Assembly (NCBI GenBank): GCA_019418625.1
Contig: DYBL01000064.1
Span: 1 to 13,670, forward strand
Reading direction: 5' to 3'
DNA from: Clostridiales bacterium
GTDB lineage: Bacteria; Bacillota; Clostridia; Oscillospirales; Oscillospiraceae
DNA length: 13,670 nucleotides
Shown: piece by piece, positions 1 to 7,297 of the stretch
How positions within the stretch are numbered: position 1 is the first letter of the stretch
Layout: each line of letters opens with the position of its first letter
Translations under genes and position numbers: made by a program
Notes under the pieces: generated by a model
What the model saw: only the letters and a program-made list of their open reading frames with translations
Told to the model about the DNA's origin: nothing
The model's database searches: none

Positions 1-19
1 GATAGAAGGAATCCAGCAT
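1..19 (-). CDS. Start of a gene cut by the window edge, possibly plsY (acyl-phosphate glycerol-3-phosphate acyltransferase)
   Basis: An ATG on the minus strand at 19-17 opens a frame reading Met-Leu-Asp-Ser-Phe-Tyr before the window ends. A GGAGGGG ribosome binding site lies in the last codons of der, about 8 bases upstream, and only four bases separate der's stop from this ATG, so the two are very probably co-transcribed and translationally coupled. The identity is inferred only from the frequent der-plsY neighbourhood in Firmicutes. Six residues cannot identify a protein. Confidence 0.5.
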
Positions 20-23
20 CGTC

Positions 24-1349
24 TTACCCCTCCTTCTCGCCCCGCTGGCGGATGGAGAGGGTGATAGGCGTGCCCTCCAGGCCAAAGGTGTTCCGCAGGC
101 AGTTCTCCAGATACCGCTGGTAGGAGAAGTGGAACAGGCGGCTGTCGTTGCAGAACACCACAAAGTGGGGCGGCCGGATGCCCACCTGGGTCATGTAGTA
201 GATCTTCAACCGGCGGCCCTTGTCGGAGGGGGGCTGAACCCGTGTCTGGGCATCCGCCAGGACGCTGTTCAGCATACCGGTGGTGATCCGGGTGCTGGCC
301 TGGTTGGAGACATAGTCGATCAGCTCGAACAGCCGGTCCACCCGCTGGCCGGTCTTGGCGGAGATGAACAAAATGGGCGCGTAGGGCATGAACGCCAGGT
401 CCTGGCGCACCTTTTCCCGCATCTTGTCCATGGTCTTGCCGTCTTTTTCCACCAGGTCCCACTTGTTGATGACGATGATGCTGGCCTTGCCGGCCTCGTG
501 GGCCAGGCCCGCCACCTTGGTGTCCTGCTCCGTGACGCCCTCGGTGGCGTCGATCATGATAAGGCACACATCGCTGCGCTCGATGGCCATGGTGGCCCGG
601 AGAACGGAGTACTTTTCGATCTCCTCCTCCACCTTGGACTTGCGGCGGATGCCGGCGGTGTCGATGAACACGAAAGCGCCCTTGTCGTTTTCAAACCGGG
701 AGTCGATGGCATCCCGGGTGGTGCCGGCCACATCAGAGACGATGACCCGCTCCTCCCCCAGGATCTTGTTCACCAAAGAGGACTTGCCCGCGTTGGGCTT
801 GCCGATGACGGCGACCTTGATGGCGTCGTCCTCTTCCTCCTCTTCCTCCTCCGGCGGGAAATACTGCACGCAGGCGTCCAGCAGGTCGCCGGTGCCGTGG
901 CCGTGGACGGCGGAGACGGCAATGGGGTCTCCCAGGCCCAGATTATAGAACTCGTAAAAATCCGGGTCGGTGGTGCCGGTGGAATCCATCTTGTTCACCG
1001 CCAGCACGATGGGCTTGCCGCTGCGCAGCAGCATGGAGGCGACCTCCTGGTCGGAGGCGGTGAGTCCCGTCTTGATATCCGTCAAAAACACGATGACCGT
1101 TGCGTTGTCAATGGCAATCTGGGCCTGCTGGCGCATGAACTCCAGGATCATGTTGTCGGTGCGGGGCTCGATGCCGCCGGTGTCGATGAGGGTAAACTTC
1201 CGGCCGTTCCAATCCGTCTCTCCGTAAATGCGGTCCCGGGTGACGCCGGGTGTATCCTCCACGATGGAAAGCCGCTTGCCGATCAGCTTGTTGAACAGCA
1301 TGGATTTGCCCACATTGGGCCGCCCCACGATGGCAACCACAGGTTTCAT
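24..1349 (-). CDS. der: Ribosome biogenesis GTPase Der (EngA)
   Basis: Der is an essential GTPase with two tandem G domains that acts in maturation of the 50S ribosomal subunit. The 441-residue protein has the full family layout. G domain 1 has a P-loop at residues 9-16 (GRPNVGKS), DTGG at 56-59 and NKMD at 119-122. G domain 2 has a P-loop at 183-190 (GKPNAGKS), DTAG at 230-233 and NKWD at 295-298. The C-terminal KH-like domain runs from about 355 to the end. The linker between the G domains carries an unbroken acidic run at 167-175 (seven Glu, two Asp); acidic linkers are usual here, but this one is strikingly pure. Length is normal for the family. It has its own promoter (about 1394-1422) downstream of the rpmF terminator and is followed closely by a probable plsY start. 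Confidence 0.98.
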   Translation of the reverse strand: MKPVVAIVGRPNVGKSMLFNKLIGKRLSIVEDTPGVTRDRIYGETDWNGRKFTLIDTGGIEPRTDNMILEFMRQQAQIAIDNATVIVFLTDIKTGLTASDQEVASMLLRSGKPIVLAVNKMDSTGTTDPDFYEFYNLGLGDPIAVSAVHGHGTGDLLDACVQYFPPEEEEEEEDDAIKVAVIGKPNAGKSSLVNKILGEERVIVSDVAGTTRDAIDSRFENDKGAFVFIDTAGIRRKSKVEEEIEKYSVLRATMAIERSDVCLIMIDATEGVTEQDTKVAGLAHEAGKASIIVINKWDLVEKDGKTMDKMREKVRQDLAFMPYAPILFISAKTGQRVDRLFELIDYVSNQASTRITTGMLNSVLADAQTRVQPPSDKGRRLKIYYMTQVGIRPPHFVVFCNDSRLFHFSYQRYLENCLRNTFGLEGTPITLSIRQRGEKEG

Positions 1350-1393
1350 CGGCTCTCACTTCCTTTCCTCTGTTCTCATAAAAAACCAAGTTT

Positions 1394-1422
1394 ATTATAC
1401 CCGCCCACAGGCGGGATAGCAA
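1394..1422 (-). promoter_or_regulatory. Sigma-A-type promoter of der with a palindrome in the spacer
   Basis: On the minus strand a -35 TTGCTA (1417-1422, four of six consensus bases) and a perfect -10 TATAAT (1394-1399) are 17 bases apart. The spacer contains a 6+4+6 palindrome, CCCGCC and GGCGGG at 1400-1405 and 1410-1415, which abuts the -10. It could be an operator or a hairpin; its role is not known. The transcript would start near 1387. Confidence 0.75.
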
Positions 1423-1425
1423 GAC

Positions 1426-1461
1426 AAAAAGCAAGGAGGGAAGAGCTTTCTCTTCCCTCCT
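1426..1461 (-). terminator. Intrinsic terminator of the yceD-rpmF operon
   Basis: A perfect 12-bp stem (1434-1445 with 1450-1461) with a 4-base loop is followed on the minus strand, after two bases, by a U5 tract (1426-1430). It lies about 20 bases after the rpmF stop and insulates rpmF from der. Confidence 0.9.
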
Positions 1462-1483
1462 AAAGCAAGCATGCAATTGTGCC

Positions 1484-1678
1484 TTACTTCGCGACGACGG
1501 ACTTCACAACCTTGACCTCACGGCCATTGTAAGTACCGCACTCCTGGCACATTCTGTGAGGCAGGTGCAGCGCACCGCATTTGGGGCATGCAACGAGACC
1601 GGGCATATCCAGCTTCCAGTGAGAGCTGCGCCGCTTGTCGCGTCTTGCTTTGGATACTTTTCCCTTAGGTACTGCCAT
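1484..1678 (-). CDS. rpmF: 50S ribosomal protein L32 (zinc-ribbon form)
   Basis: L32 is a small component of the large ribosomal subunit. The 64-residue product starts MAVPKGKVSKARRDKRRSSHWK, a typical L32 N-terminus, and has a zinc ribbon made of CPKC and CQEC pairs, so it is the zinc-binding (C+) paralogue type. The ATG at 1678 is chosen over an in-frame ATG eight codons upstream. It has a strong GGAGGT ribosome binding site (1685-1690) at correct spacing, and L32 proteins begin at MAVP. It is the second gene after yceD, 60 bases downstream, the conserved yceD-rpmF pair. An ACCTCC segment in the leader (1710-1715) is complementary to the ribosome binding site and could mask it. Confidence 0.97.
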   Translation of the reverse strand: MAVPKGKVSKARRDKRRSSHWKLDMPGLVACPKCGALHLPHRMCQECGTYNGREVKVVKSVVAK

Positions 1679-1738
1679 TATGACACCTCCTTGATCTTTC
1701 AAAGGCGCGGGAGGTCAAGCCCGTCCTTATTTTATCCT

Positions 1739-2236
1739 TTATTTGTTCTCCAAAAGCTTGGCCAGGACTGCCAGCCGCGGGTCCTGCTCCTTTTTACAAG
1801 AGCACGGGCCGAGGTTCAGATCAGCGCCGCACCTGGGGCACAGTCCTTTGCAATCTTCCGAACACAGAGTTTTGGTGTCCATTCCGAGGATGAACGCAGT
1901 GCGGGCCAGCTCGCCCACATCCACCTTGTCCTGCTCCAGCAGCACGATCTCGTCGTTCTCCTCGTCCTGAAGCTCCTGCGCCAGCATACAGCTGTACGGC
2001 ACTTCCTTATCCTGGGCAAATGCCTTTCCGCAGCGGTCACACACCGCGTCCAGCGTGGTGCGGGCCGTCAGGTCCAGATGCAGCACATCGGCGCTGCTGT
2101 ACGCTTCGCCTTCTACCGTCACCTCGTGGCTGACGGGATGCCGGCCGGAAAATTCCAGATCAGAAAGATCCATGGTAAACCGGAACGGCAGGCGCGTACC
2201 GGGGTCGCGCAAAATCGGTTTTACATCTAAAAGCAT
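1739..2236 (-). CDS. yceD: YceD/DUF177 family protein
   Basis: This 165-residue protein belongs to the YceD (DUF177) family, which is widely encoded directly upstream of rpmF. In bacteria and plastids the family is linked to 23S rRNA accumulation or large-subunit assembly, but the exact biochemical role is not established. Visible features are the mid-protein VCDRCG pair, an acidic stretch (QDEENDEIVLLEQD) leading into VDVGELARTAFILG, and a Cys-rich tail (CSEDCKGLCPRCG, then CSC) that resembles a metal-binding site. The ATG at 2236 has a GAGGT ribosome binding site at about 5 bases. It is the first gene of the yceD-rpmF operon, behind a consensus promoter at 2264-2292. Confidence 0.93.
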   Translation of the reverse strand: MLLDVKPILRDPGTRLPFRFTMDLSDLEFSGRHPVSHEVTVEGEAYSSADVLHLDLTARTTLDAVCDRCGKAFAQDKEVPYSCMLAQELQDEENDEIVLLEQDKVDVGELARTAFILGMDTKTLCSEDCKGLCPRCGADLNLGPCSCKKEQDPRLAVLAKLLENK

Positions 2237-2263
2237 AAGCTACCTCGCAATGACACGAGTAGT

Positions 2264-2292
2264 ATTATAATAGATGGACTACCCGTTGTCAA
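2264..2292 (-). promoter_or_regulatory. Consensus sigma-A promoter of yceD-rpmF
   Basis: On the minus strand TTGACA (2287-2292) and TATAAT (2264-2269) are separated by exactly 17 bases, a perfect match to the housekeeping consensus. The start point would be near 2257, giving a leader of about 20 bases. It begins about 30 bases after the stop of the preceding minus-strand gene. Confidence 0.92.
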
Positions 2293-2322
2293 ACAGTTTT
2301 TTCAATTTCTTCCGGATTTCTT

Positions 2323-2796
2323 TTACCGCTTGTCCTTTTTCGGGTCCAGATGCTTCCGCTCCAGATCGATGCCCATGATGGCGAAGCGGAATCCGCTGCG
2401 GATCACCTCATAGGTGGTGATGTGATAGGCATCGGACGGCCAGCGGTCCTCCCACTCCTGCCGCAGCATGCCCGCAAGGCGGCCGCACAGGGGGTCCGGC
2501 AGCTCCAGCAGCATGGGAGAGAGATAATTGACCATCATCTGCTTCTCGCTCACACGCACCGCGCCGCGGTTCCAGAAGCGCTGCCGCTTCCATCCATCCG
2601 CCAGAGCATCCACCAGGGCGCTGGAAAGGGCCCGGAGCGCTTCCTCGTCCCCGTCCGTATCCCGAACGGCCTGGGCATACAAAGGCCCGAATCGCTCCAT
2701 ATACGCCCGGAACGCGTCGGGATAGTCCCGGCGGGTAAAGCGGGGGATCCACTGGTCCGCCTCCCGTACAGCAGCGCACAGTGCCTCCACGTTCAC
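2323..2796 (-). CDS. Hypothetical protein, 157 residues
   Basis: I do not recognise this protein. It is predicted soluble and mostly helical, rich in Arg, Asp and Glu, with many aromatic residues (for example DGWKRQRFWNRG and WEDRWPSDAYH) and a basic C-terminus (ERKHLDPKKDKR). No catalytic motif or signal peptide is visible. The GTG at 2796 is chosen because it overlaps the stop of the upstream gene (GTGA) and has a GAGGAGGGA ribosome binding site about 6 bases away. A longer frame to 2931 exists but overlaps the upstream gene by some 140 bases. The overlap implies co-translation with the upstream membrane protein gene. No clear terminator follows, and the yceD promoter lies directly downstream. 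Confidence 0.8.
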   Translation of the reverse strand: MNVEALCAAVREADQWIPRFTRRDYPDAFRAYMERFGPLYAQAVRDTDGDEEALRALSSALVDALADGWKRQRFWNRGAVRVSEKQMMVNYLSPMLLELPDPLCGRLAGMLRQEWEDRWPSDAYHITTYEVIRSGFRFAIMGIDLERKHLDPKKDKR

Positions 2797-3101
2797 GGCC
2801 GTCCCTCCTCTTCCTTCTCTGCCGGCTGACCGGTCTGCTCCGGCTGCTCCGGCTCGTCTGACCAGCTGTCCGGATCGTCCATATGCTCCACCCCATAACG
2901 GTAGGCCTTCCACTCCCGCCACAGCATCCATGCGCCCGCCACGGTGAATACGGTGCCGCCGATGACGTTTACCGTCGGCTGCGGCGCCTCAGGGAGATTT
3001 CTAAACAGCTGGATGGCAGTATAAATAAGGTATCCGCCGCCCAGCACCCACACATAGTTCACGCGGCCGGTCTGCTTTTTGTCTCGCTTTTGCTGGCTCA
3101 T
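2793..3101 (-). CDS. Small two-helix membrane protein, hypothetical
   Basis: The 102-residue product has a basic N-terminus (MSQQKRDKKQ), two predicted membrane helices (about residues 14-34 and 42-63) and a long acidic, Glu/Pro-rich tail (about 74-102), so both ends are probably cytoplasmic. No family is recognised. It heads a two-gene unit whose second gene overlaps its stop by 4 bases, and it diverges from the rluA-type gene. Its ribosome binding site is weak (GAGAG, about 10 or more bases from the ATG) and no convincing promoter was seen for it in the 101-base divergent gap. Confidence 0.8.
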   Translation of the reverse strand: MSQQKRDKKQTGRVNYVWVLGGGYLIYTAIQLFRNLPEAPQPTVNVIGGTVFTVAGAWMLWREWKAYRYGVEHMDDPDSWSDEPEQPEQTGQPAEKEEEGRP

Positions 3102-3144
3102 GGTCTCATTCGCTCTCTTTCCAGAAAATTCTTTCGCCCATCGC

Positions 3145-3173
3145 TTTACAACCCGGGCGCAAACGGGTATGAT
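3145..3173 (+). promoter_or_regulatory. Sigma-A promoter of the RluA-type gene
   Basis: TTTACA (3145-3150) and TATGAT (3168-3173) are 17 bases apart, five of six consensus bases each. The start point would be near 3180, leaving a short leader that carries a GGGAGG ribosome binding site at 3192-3197 before the ATG at 3203. Confidence 0.82.
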
Positions 3174-3202
3174 AAGGTGAAACTTTCCAACGGGAGGATA
3201 TC

Positions 3203-4165
3203 ATGCGGGAATTCACCATCGGAAAAAATGATGCCGGACAGCGGCTGGACCGCTTTGTGGCCAAGAACCTGCCGCTGCTGCCCCCCGCCCTGCTGCAAAA
3301 ATACATCCGGCTCAAGCGGATCAAGGTCAACGGCAAGGGCTCCAAGCGGGACACGCGGCTTGCAGCCGGCGATGTCCTTCAATTATATATCAACGACGAG
3401 TTTTTTGACAAGCCCTCTGAGGAAAACATGTTCCTCACCCTCTTTTCCCCCCAGTTGGATATCGTCTATGAAGATGAGAATCTGCTGCTGGTGAACAAGC
3501 GGCCCGGCCTGGTGGTCCACGCAGACGAAACGGAAAAGGTCAACACCCTCATCAACCACATCCAGGCCTATCTTTATCAGAAGCGGGAGTGGAATCCCAA
3601 GTGGGAAAATGCCTTTGCCCCCGCCCTTTGCAACCGGATCGACCGCAACACCGGCGGCATCGTCATCGCCGCGAAAAACGCCGAGACGCTGCGCATTATC
3701 AACGAGAAGATCCGGGACCATGAGCTGGAAAAGTCCTACCTGTGCATCACCGTGGGCCGCCCCAATCCTGCCGCCGGCAAAGTGGAGGGTTTCTTATTTA
3801 AAGATGAGGTCAAAAAGCAGGTCTACTTCCACTCCCGGCCCGTCCCCGGCGGCAAGACGGCCGTCACCCTCTACAAGACCCTGGAGACCCGCGGCCCTCT
3901 CTCTTTGGTGGAGTGCCGCCTGCTCACCGGCCGCACCCATCAGATCCGCGTATCCATGGCCCATCTGGGCTGTCCTCTGCTGGGAGACGGCAAGTACGGC
4001 CGGGGCGAGGTGAACCGCCGCTACGGCGAGACACGTCAGGCACTTTATTCCTACAAGCTCTCCTTCTCTCTGCCCACGGATGCAGGCATTTTGAACTATC
4101 TGCGGGGCCAGACGTTCACCGTGGAGGAGATCCCCTTCCGGGAGAAATATTTCCCCCATATTTAA
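3203..4165 (+). CDS. RluA-family pseudouridine synthase
   Basis: The product should convert specific uridines in rRNA (or tRNA) to pseudouridine; the target site cannot be read from sequence. The 320-residue protein has an N-terminal S4 RNA-binding domain (about 12-62, containing RLDRFVAK and KRIKVNG) and the RluA catalytic domain (about 85-300). The catalytic Asp is D147 in NRIDRNTGG, a variant of the more familiar HRLD motif. The conserved GRTHQIR motif is at 243-249, followed by HLGCPLLGDGKYG. Length and layout are normal for RluA/RluD-like enzymes with an S4 domain. It is monocistronic, with its own promoter. Only a weak GGGGA/TCCCC hairpin without a U tract (about 4168-4180) lies between it and the pot promoter. 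Confidence 0.93.
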   Translation: MREFTIGKNDAGQRLDRFVAKNLPLLPPALLQKYIRLKRIKVNGKGSKRDTRLAAGDVLQLYINDEFFDKPSEENMFLTLFSPQLDIVYEDENLLLVNKRPGLVVHADETEKVNTLINHIQAYLYQKREWNPKWENAFAPALCNRIDRNTGGIVIAAKNAETLRIINEKIRDHELEKSYLCITVGRPNPAAGKVEGFLFKDEVKKQVYFHSRPVPGGKTAVTLYKTLETRGPLSLVECRLLTGRTHQIRVSMAHLGCPLLGDGKYGRGEVNRRYGETRQALYSYKLSFSLPTDAGILNYLRGQTFTVEEIPFREKYFPHI

Positions 4166-4187
4166 CAGGGGATTTTCCCCCAATCTC

Positions 4188-4216
4188 TTGACATTTCGGG
4201 ACGCTTCCGATATCAT
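4188..4216 (+). promoter_or_regulatory. Sigma-A promoter of the potABCD operon
   Basis: A perfect -35 TTGACA (4188-4193) and a -10 TATCAT (4211-4216, five of six) are 17 bases apart. The predicted leader is about 93 bases (near 4223 to 4315) and ends in a GGGGGAGG ribosome binding site (4304-4311). The leader has a 6-bp TTTCAT/ATGAAA pairing (4272-4277 with 4297-4302) near that site, but nothing matching a riboswitch I know. Confidence 0.85.
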
Positions 4217-4315
4217 TCATAATTGCTGAATTTCGACGAGAAAGGTTCCCCCTCAACAGAGAAAAGAGGCGTTTCATTTTAAATCAATTTTTTATGATGA
4301 AATGGGGGAGGATAT

Positions 4316-5503
4316 ATGTCCAAAGAGTTGATTCGCCTGCGTGATCTTTGCATGGCGTACGACGATGAGCCGGTTCTCAACAACATCAATCTTTATATCA
4401 ACGACAAAGAATTCCTCACATTGCTCGGACCCAGCGGGTGCGGTAAGACCACCACGCTGCGGATCATCGGCGGTTTCGCGACACCTACGTCGGGAGACGT
4501 GCTGTTCGACGGTGTGAGGATTAATGACGTTCCGCCCTATCGGCGCCAGATCAACACGGTATTCCAGAAGTATGCCCTGTTTCCCCATCTGAACGTCTTT
4601 GAAAATATTGCCTTCGGCCTGCGGATGCAGCGCCGGAGCGACCCTGCCGATCCCTCCGGGAAGAAAAAGGTGAAGATCCCGGAAAAGGAGATCCACGAGC
4701 GGGTCATGGAAATGCTGGAGATCATCAGCCTCAAGGGTTTTGAAAACCGCAAGCCCGACGCCCTCTCCGGCGGTCAGCAGCAGCGGGTGGCCATCGCCCG
4801 CGCCCTGGTGAACCGCCCCAAGGTGCTGCTTTTGGACGAGCCTCTGGGCGCTTTGGACCTGAAGCTGCGCAAGGATATGCAGATCGAGCTCAAGCGCATC
4901 CAGCAGCAGGTGGGCATCACCTTTATCTATGTCACCCACGACCAGGAAGAAGCCCTCACCATGTCCGACACCATCGTGGTCATGGACAAGGGCTCCATCC
5001 AGCAGATCGGCACCCCTGAGGACATCTACAACGAGCCCAAAAACGCCTTCGTGGCGGACTTCATCGGCGAGTCCAACATCATCGACGGCATCATGGTGCG
5101 GGATAAGTGCGTGAAGATGTACGGCCGGGAGTTTGCCTGCCTGGACGGCGGTTTTGCCGAAAATGAGCCGGTGGACGTGGTCATCCGCCCCGAGGACATC
5201 GACATCGTCCCCGTGGAGCAGGGCCAGCTGACCGGCACCGTCACCTCCGTCACCTTCAAGGGCATGCAGTACGATATCATCGTGGATTTCCGGGGCTTCA
5301 AGTGGCTGATCCAGACCACGGACCATTGTCCCGAGGGTGAGCGCATCGGCATCAAGATTGACCCCGACGGCATCCACGTTATGAAGAAGAGCCAGTATTC
5401 CGGCATGTTCGGCGACTACTCCTCTTTCTCCGAGGAATATGACGAGCTGGATGACGCCACGCTGGAAGTGGAGGACGAGGAGGAGAGCGAGGATGCGGAA
5501 TAA
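4316..5503 (+). CDS. potA: Spermidine/putrescine ABC transporter ATP-binding protein PotA
   Basis: PotA is the cytoplasmic ATPase that powers polyamine import through the PotB-PotC channel. Visible ABC motifs are Walker A at 38-46 (GPSGCGKTT), the Q-loop around Q83, the signature LSGGQQQ at 149-155, Walker B VLLLDEP at 169-175 with catalytic E174, and the switch histidine H207 in THDQEEA. A TOBE-type regulatory domain follows from about 265. At 395 residues it is somewhat long. The extra length includes a charged insert at about 105-124 (between Q-loop and signature) and a strongly acidic C-terminal tail of about 25 residues. The ATG at 4316 has a strong ribosome binding site. The 3' end overlaps potB by 11 bases, as expected for an operon. 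Confidence 0.96.
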   Translation: MSKELIRLRDLCMAYDDEPVLNNINLYINDKEFLTLLGPSGCGKTTTLRIIGGFATPTSGDVLFDGVRINDVPPYRRQINTVFQKYALFPHLNVFENIAFGLRMQRRSDPADPSGKKKVKIPEKEIHERVMEMLEIISLKGFENRKPDALSGGQQQRVAIARALVNRPKVLLLDEPLGALDLKLRKDMQIELKRIQQQVGITFIYVTHDQEEALTMSDTIVVMDKGSIQQIGTPEDIYNEPKNAFVADFIGESNIIDGIMVRDKCVKMYGREFACLDGGFAENEPVDVVIRPEDIDIVPVEQGQLTGTVTSVTFKGMQYDIIVDFRGFKWLIQTTDHCPEGERIGIKIDPDGIHVMKKSQYSGMFGDYSSFSEEYDELDDATLEVEDEEESEDAE

Positions 5504-6374
5504 GCTCTCTTGGTTCGCCGTCCCCTATGTTGTCTGGATGGCGCTGTTCGTGGTGGCCCCCATCATCATGGTGGTCATTTACGCCTTTTCCACCGCCGAC
5601 GGCGGCTTCACCCTGGCAAACTTCACCCGGATGGGCACTTATGCGGTGGTGTTTACCCGCTCGTTCAAGCTGGCGCTCATCGCAACACTGGTTTGCCTGC
5701 TCATCGGCTATCCCATTTCCTATATCATGAGCAAGGAGGGCCGGCAGTTCCAGCGGGTGGGCATGGTGCTCATCATGCTGCCCATGTGGATGAACTTCCT
5801 GCTGCGCACCTACTCCTGGATGTCCATTCTGGAAAACAACGGCCTTTTGAACCAGTTCTTCCAGAACATCGGCCTGATCGATCTTTACAATACGATCGCC
5901 GTGCACTTTGCGGCCGATCCGGCCGCCTACACGCCCATCACCCACTTTCAGATGCTCAATACCCAGGGCGCTGTGGTGCTGGGTATGGTCTATAACTATC
6001 TGCCCTTCATGATCCTGCCCATCTACTCGGTCATCATCAAGCTGGACCACTCCCTGATCGAGGCGGCACGGGACTTGGGCGCCAACACCTTCCAGGTGTT
6101 CCGGCGGGTGATCCTGCCGCTGAGCCTGCCCGGTGTGCTCTCCGGCATCACCATGGTGTTCGTTCCCTCCGTGTCCACGTTCGCCATCAGCAAAATGCTG
6201 GGCGGCGGCACGGAGCTGCTGCTGGGCGACCTCATTGAGCAGCAGTTCATGGGCAATGCCTACAACCCCCAGCTGGGCGCGGCCATCTCCCTGGTGATGA
6301 TGGTGATCGTGGTCGTGTGCATGTGGGTGATGAATCGCTTCGGTGAGGGCGAGGAACAGGCGGTGATGCTGTGA
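5493..6374 (+). CDS. potB: Spermidine/putrescine ABC transporter permease PotB
   Basis: PotB is one of the two membrane subunits of the polyamine importer. The 293-residue product begins MRNKLSWF and has about six membrane helices, the first at about 8-31. The ABC permease EAA loop is at about 190-218 (EAARDLGANTFQVFRRVILP), the contact point for PotA. The ATG at 5493 is chosen because it has an AGGAGGA ribosome binding site (5478-5484) at about 8 bases and the hydrophobic segment starts correctly. An 18-codon in-frame extension reads as basic residues over the potA tail and is not credible. It overlaps potA by 11 bases and potC by 4. Confidence 0.95.
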   Translation: MRNKLSWFAVPYVVWMALFVVAPIIMVVIYAFSTADGGFTLANFTRMGTYAVVFTRSFKLALIATLVCLLIGYPISYIMSKEGRQFQRVGMVLIMLPMWMNFLLRTYSWMSILENNGLLNQFFQNIGLIDLYNTIAVHFAADPAAYTPITHFQMLNTQGAVVLGMVYNYLPFMILPIYSVIIKLDHSLIEAARDLGANTFQVFRRVILPLSLPGVLSGITMVFVPSVSTFAISKMLGGGTELLLGDLIEQQFMGNAYNPQLGAAISLVMMVIVVVCMWVMNRFGEGEEQAVML

Positions 6375-7237
6375 AAAAGAACAATTCCGTACTCAACCGC
6401 CTGTTCATGGTACTGGTGTTCGTCTTTTTGTACGCACCCATCGTCCTGCTCATCATCTTCTCCTTCAACGCCGGCAACAGCAACACGGTCTGGAAGGGCT
6501 TTTCTCTGGAGTGGTATGAAAAGCTGCTGCACGACCGGCTCATCATGCAAAGCGTTTACACCACGCTGCTGGTGTCCCTGTTGGCCACGGCCATCGCCAC
6601 AGTGGCCGGCACCTTTGCCGCCATCGGCTTTTACTCCATGCGCCGCCGGGTGCGGGAGCCGCTGATGACCGTCAACAACATCCCCATGATGAATGCGGAT
6701 ATCGTCACGGGCGTTTCCCTGTGCCTGTTTTTCGTGGCCTTTTTCGGCTTTTGGGGCGACTTTGCTTCCTGGTTCAACAGCGTCCAGTCCCTGATCCGTC
6801 TGCCTACCCGGCTGACCATGGGCTTTGGCACGCTGCTCATCGCCCATGTCAGCTTCAATATTCCCTATGTCATTTTGTCTGTGGGGCCCAAGCTGCGCCA
6901 AATGGACAAAAACCTGGTGGACGCCGCTCAGGACCTGGGCTGCACCTGGATGCAGGCCTTCTTCAAAGTCATCTTGCCGGAGATCAAGCCCGGCATCGTT
7001 TCCGGCGCCCTGACGGCCTTTACCATGAGCATCGACGACTTCGTCATCAGCTACTTCACCGCCGGCTCCTCCGCTTCCACCCTGGCCATGACCATCTACG
7101 GCATGACCAAAAAGCGGGTCAGCCCGGAGATCAACGCCATCTCCACGCTGCTGTTCGTGACCGTGCTGGTGCTGCTGGCTATCGTGAACATCCGGGAGGC
7201 CCGGCAGGAACGCCGCCGGGAGCTCCGGCGGATCTGA
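6371..7237 (+). CDS. potC: Spermidine/putrescine ABC transporter permease PotC
   Basis: PotC is the second membrane subunit of the importer, pairing with PotB. The 288-residue product starts at a GTG that overlaps the potB stop (GTGA), a usual sign of translational coupling. It has a first helix at about 9-32, five further hydrophobic segments and an EAA loop at about 183-212 (VDAAQDLGCTWMQAFFKVILP). The C-terminus is strongly basic (Arg/Glu-rich, REARQERRRELRRI), as expected for a cytoplasmic tail. Length is normal. A 60-base gap with a short GGCC/GGCC hairpin (about 7249-7260) separates it from potD. Confidence 0.95.
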   Translation: MKKNNSVLNRLFMVLVFVFLYAPIVLLIIFSFNAGNSNTVWKGFSLEWYEKLLHDRLIMQSVYTTLLVSLLATAIATVAGTFAAIGFYSMRRRVREPLMTVNNIPMMNADIVTGVSLCLFFVAFFGFWGDFASWFNSVQSLIRLPTRLTMGFGTLLIAHVSFNIPYVILSVGPKLRQMDKNLVDAAQDLGCTWMQAFFKVILPEIKPGIVSGALTAFTMSIDDFVISYFTAGSSASTLAMTIYGMTKKRVSPEINAISTLLFVTVLVLLAIVNIREARQERRRELRRI

Positions 7238-7297
7238 GGTCCCATGGCCATTCGGCCTTGAGATAAATTTTAGGAGAAACACTGGAGGAATGATCAA

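Noticed and set aside
129..1463. Long plus-strand open frame of 444 codons opposite der
   Set aside because: It is antisense to der, whose protein is unmistakable. It is low-complexity in Val, Gly, Asp and His, as expected from the reverse of GC-rich coding DNA, and has no ribosome binding site.
4168..4180. GGGGA/TCCCC hairpin after the RluA-type gene as a terminator
   Set aside because: Only 5 bp with a 3-base loop and no U tract, too weak to call.
4223..4315. Riboswitch or polyamine-sensing element in the potA leader
   Set aside because: Only a 6-bp stem with a long loop was found; no known riboswitch core was recognised.
4292..5377. Minus-strand open frame of 361 codons opposite potA
   Set aside because: Shadow of potA; His/Asp/Leu-rich composition and no family signature.
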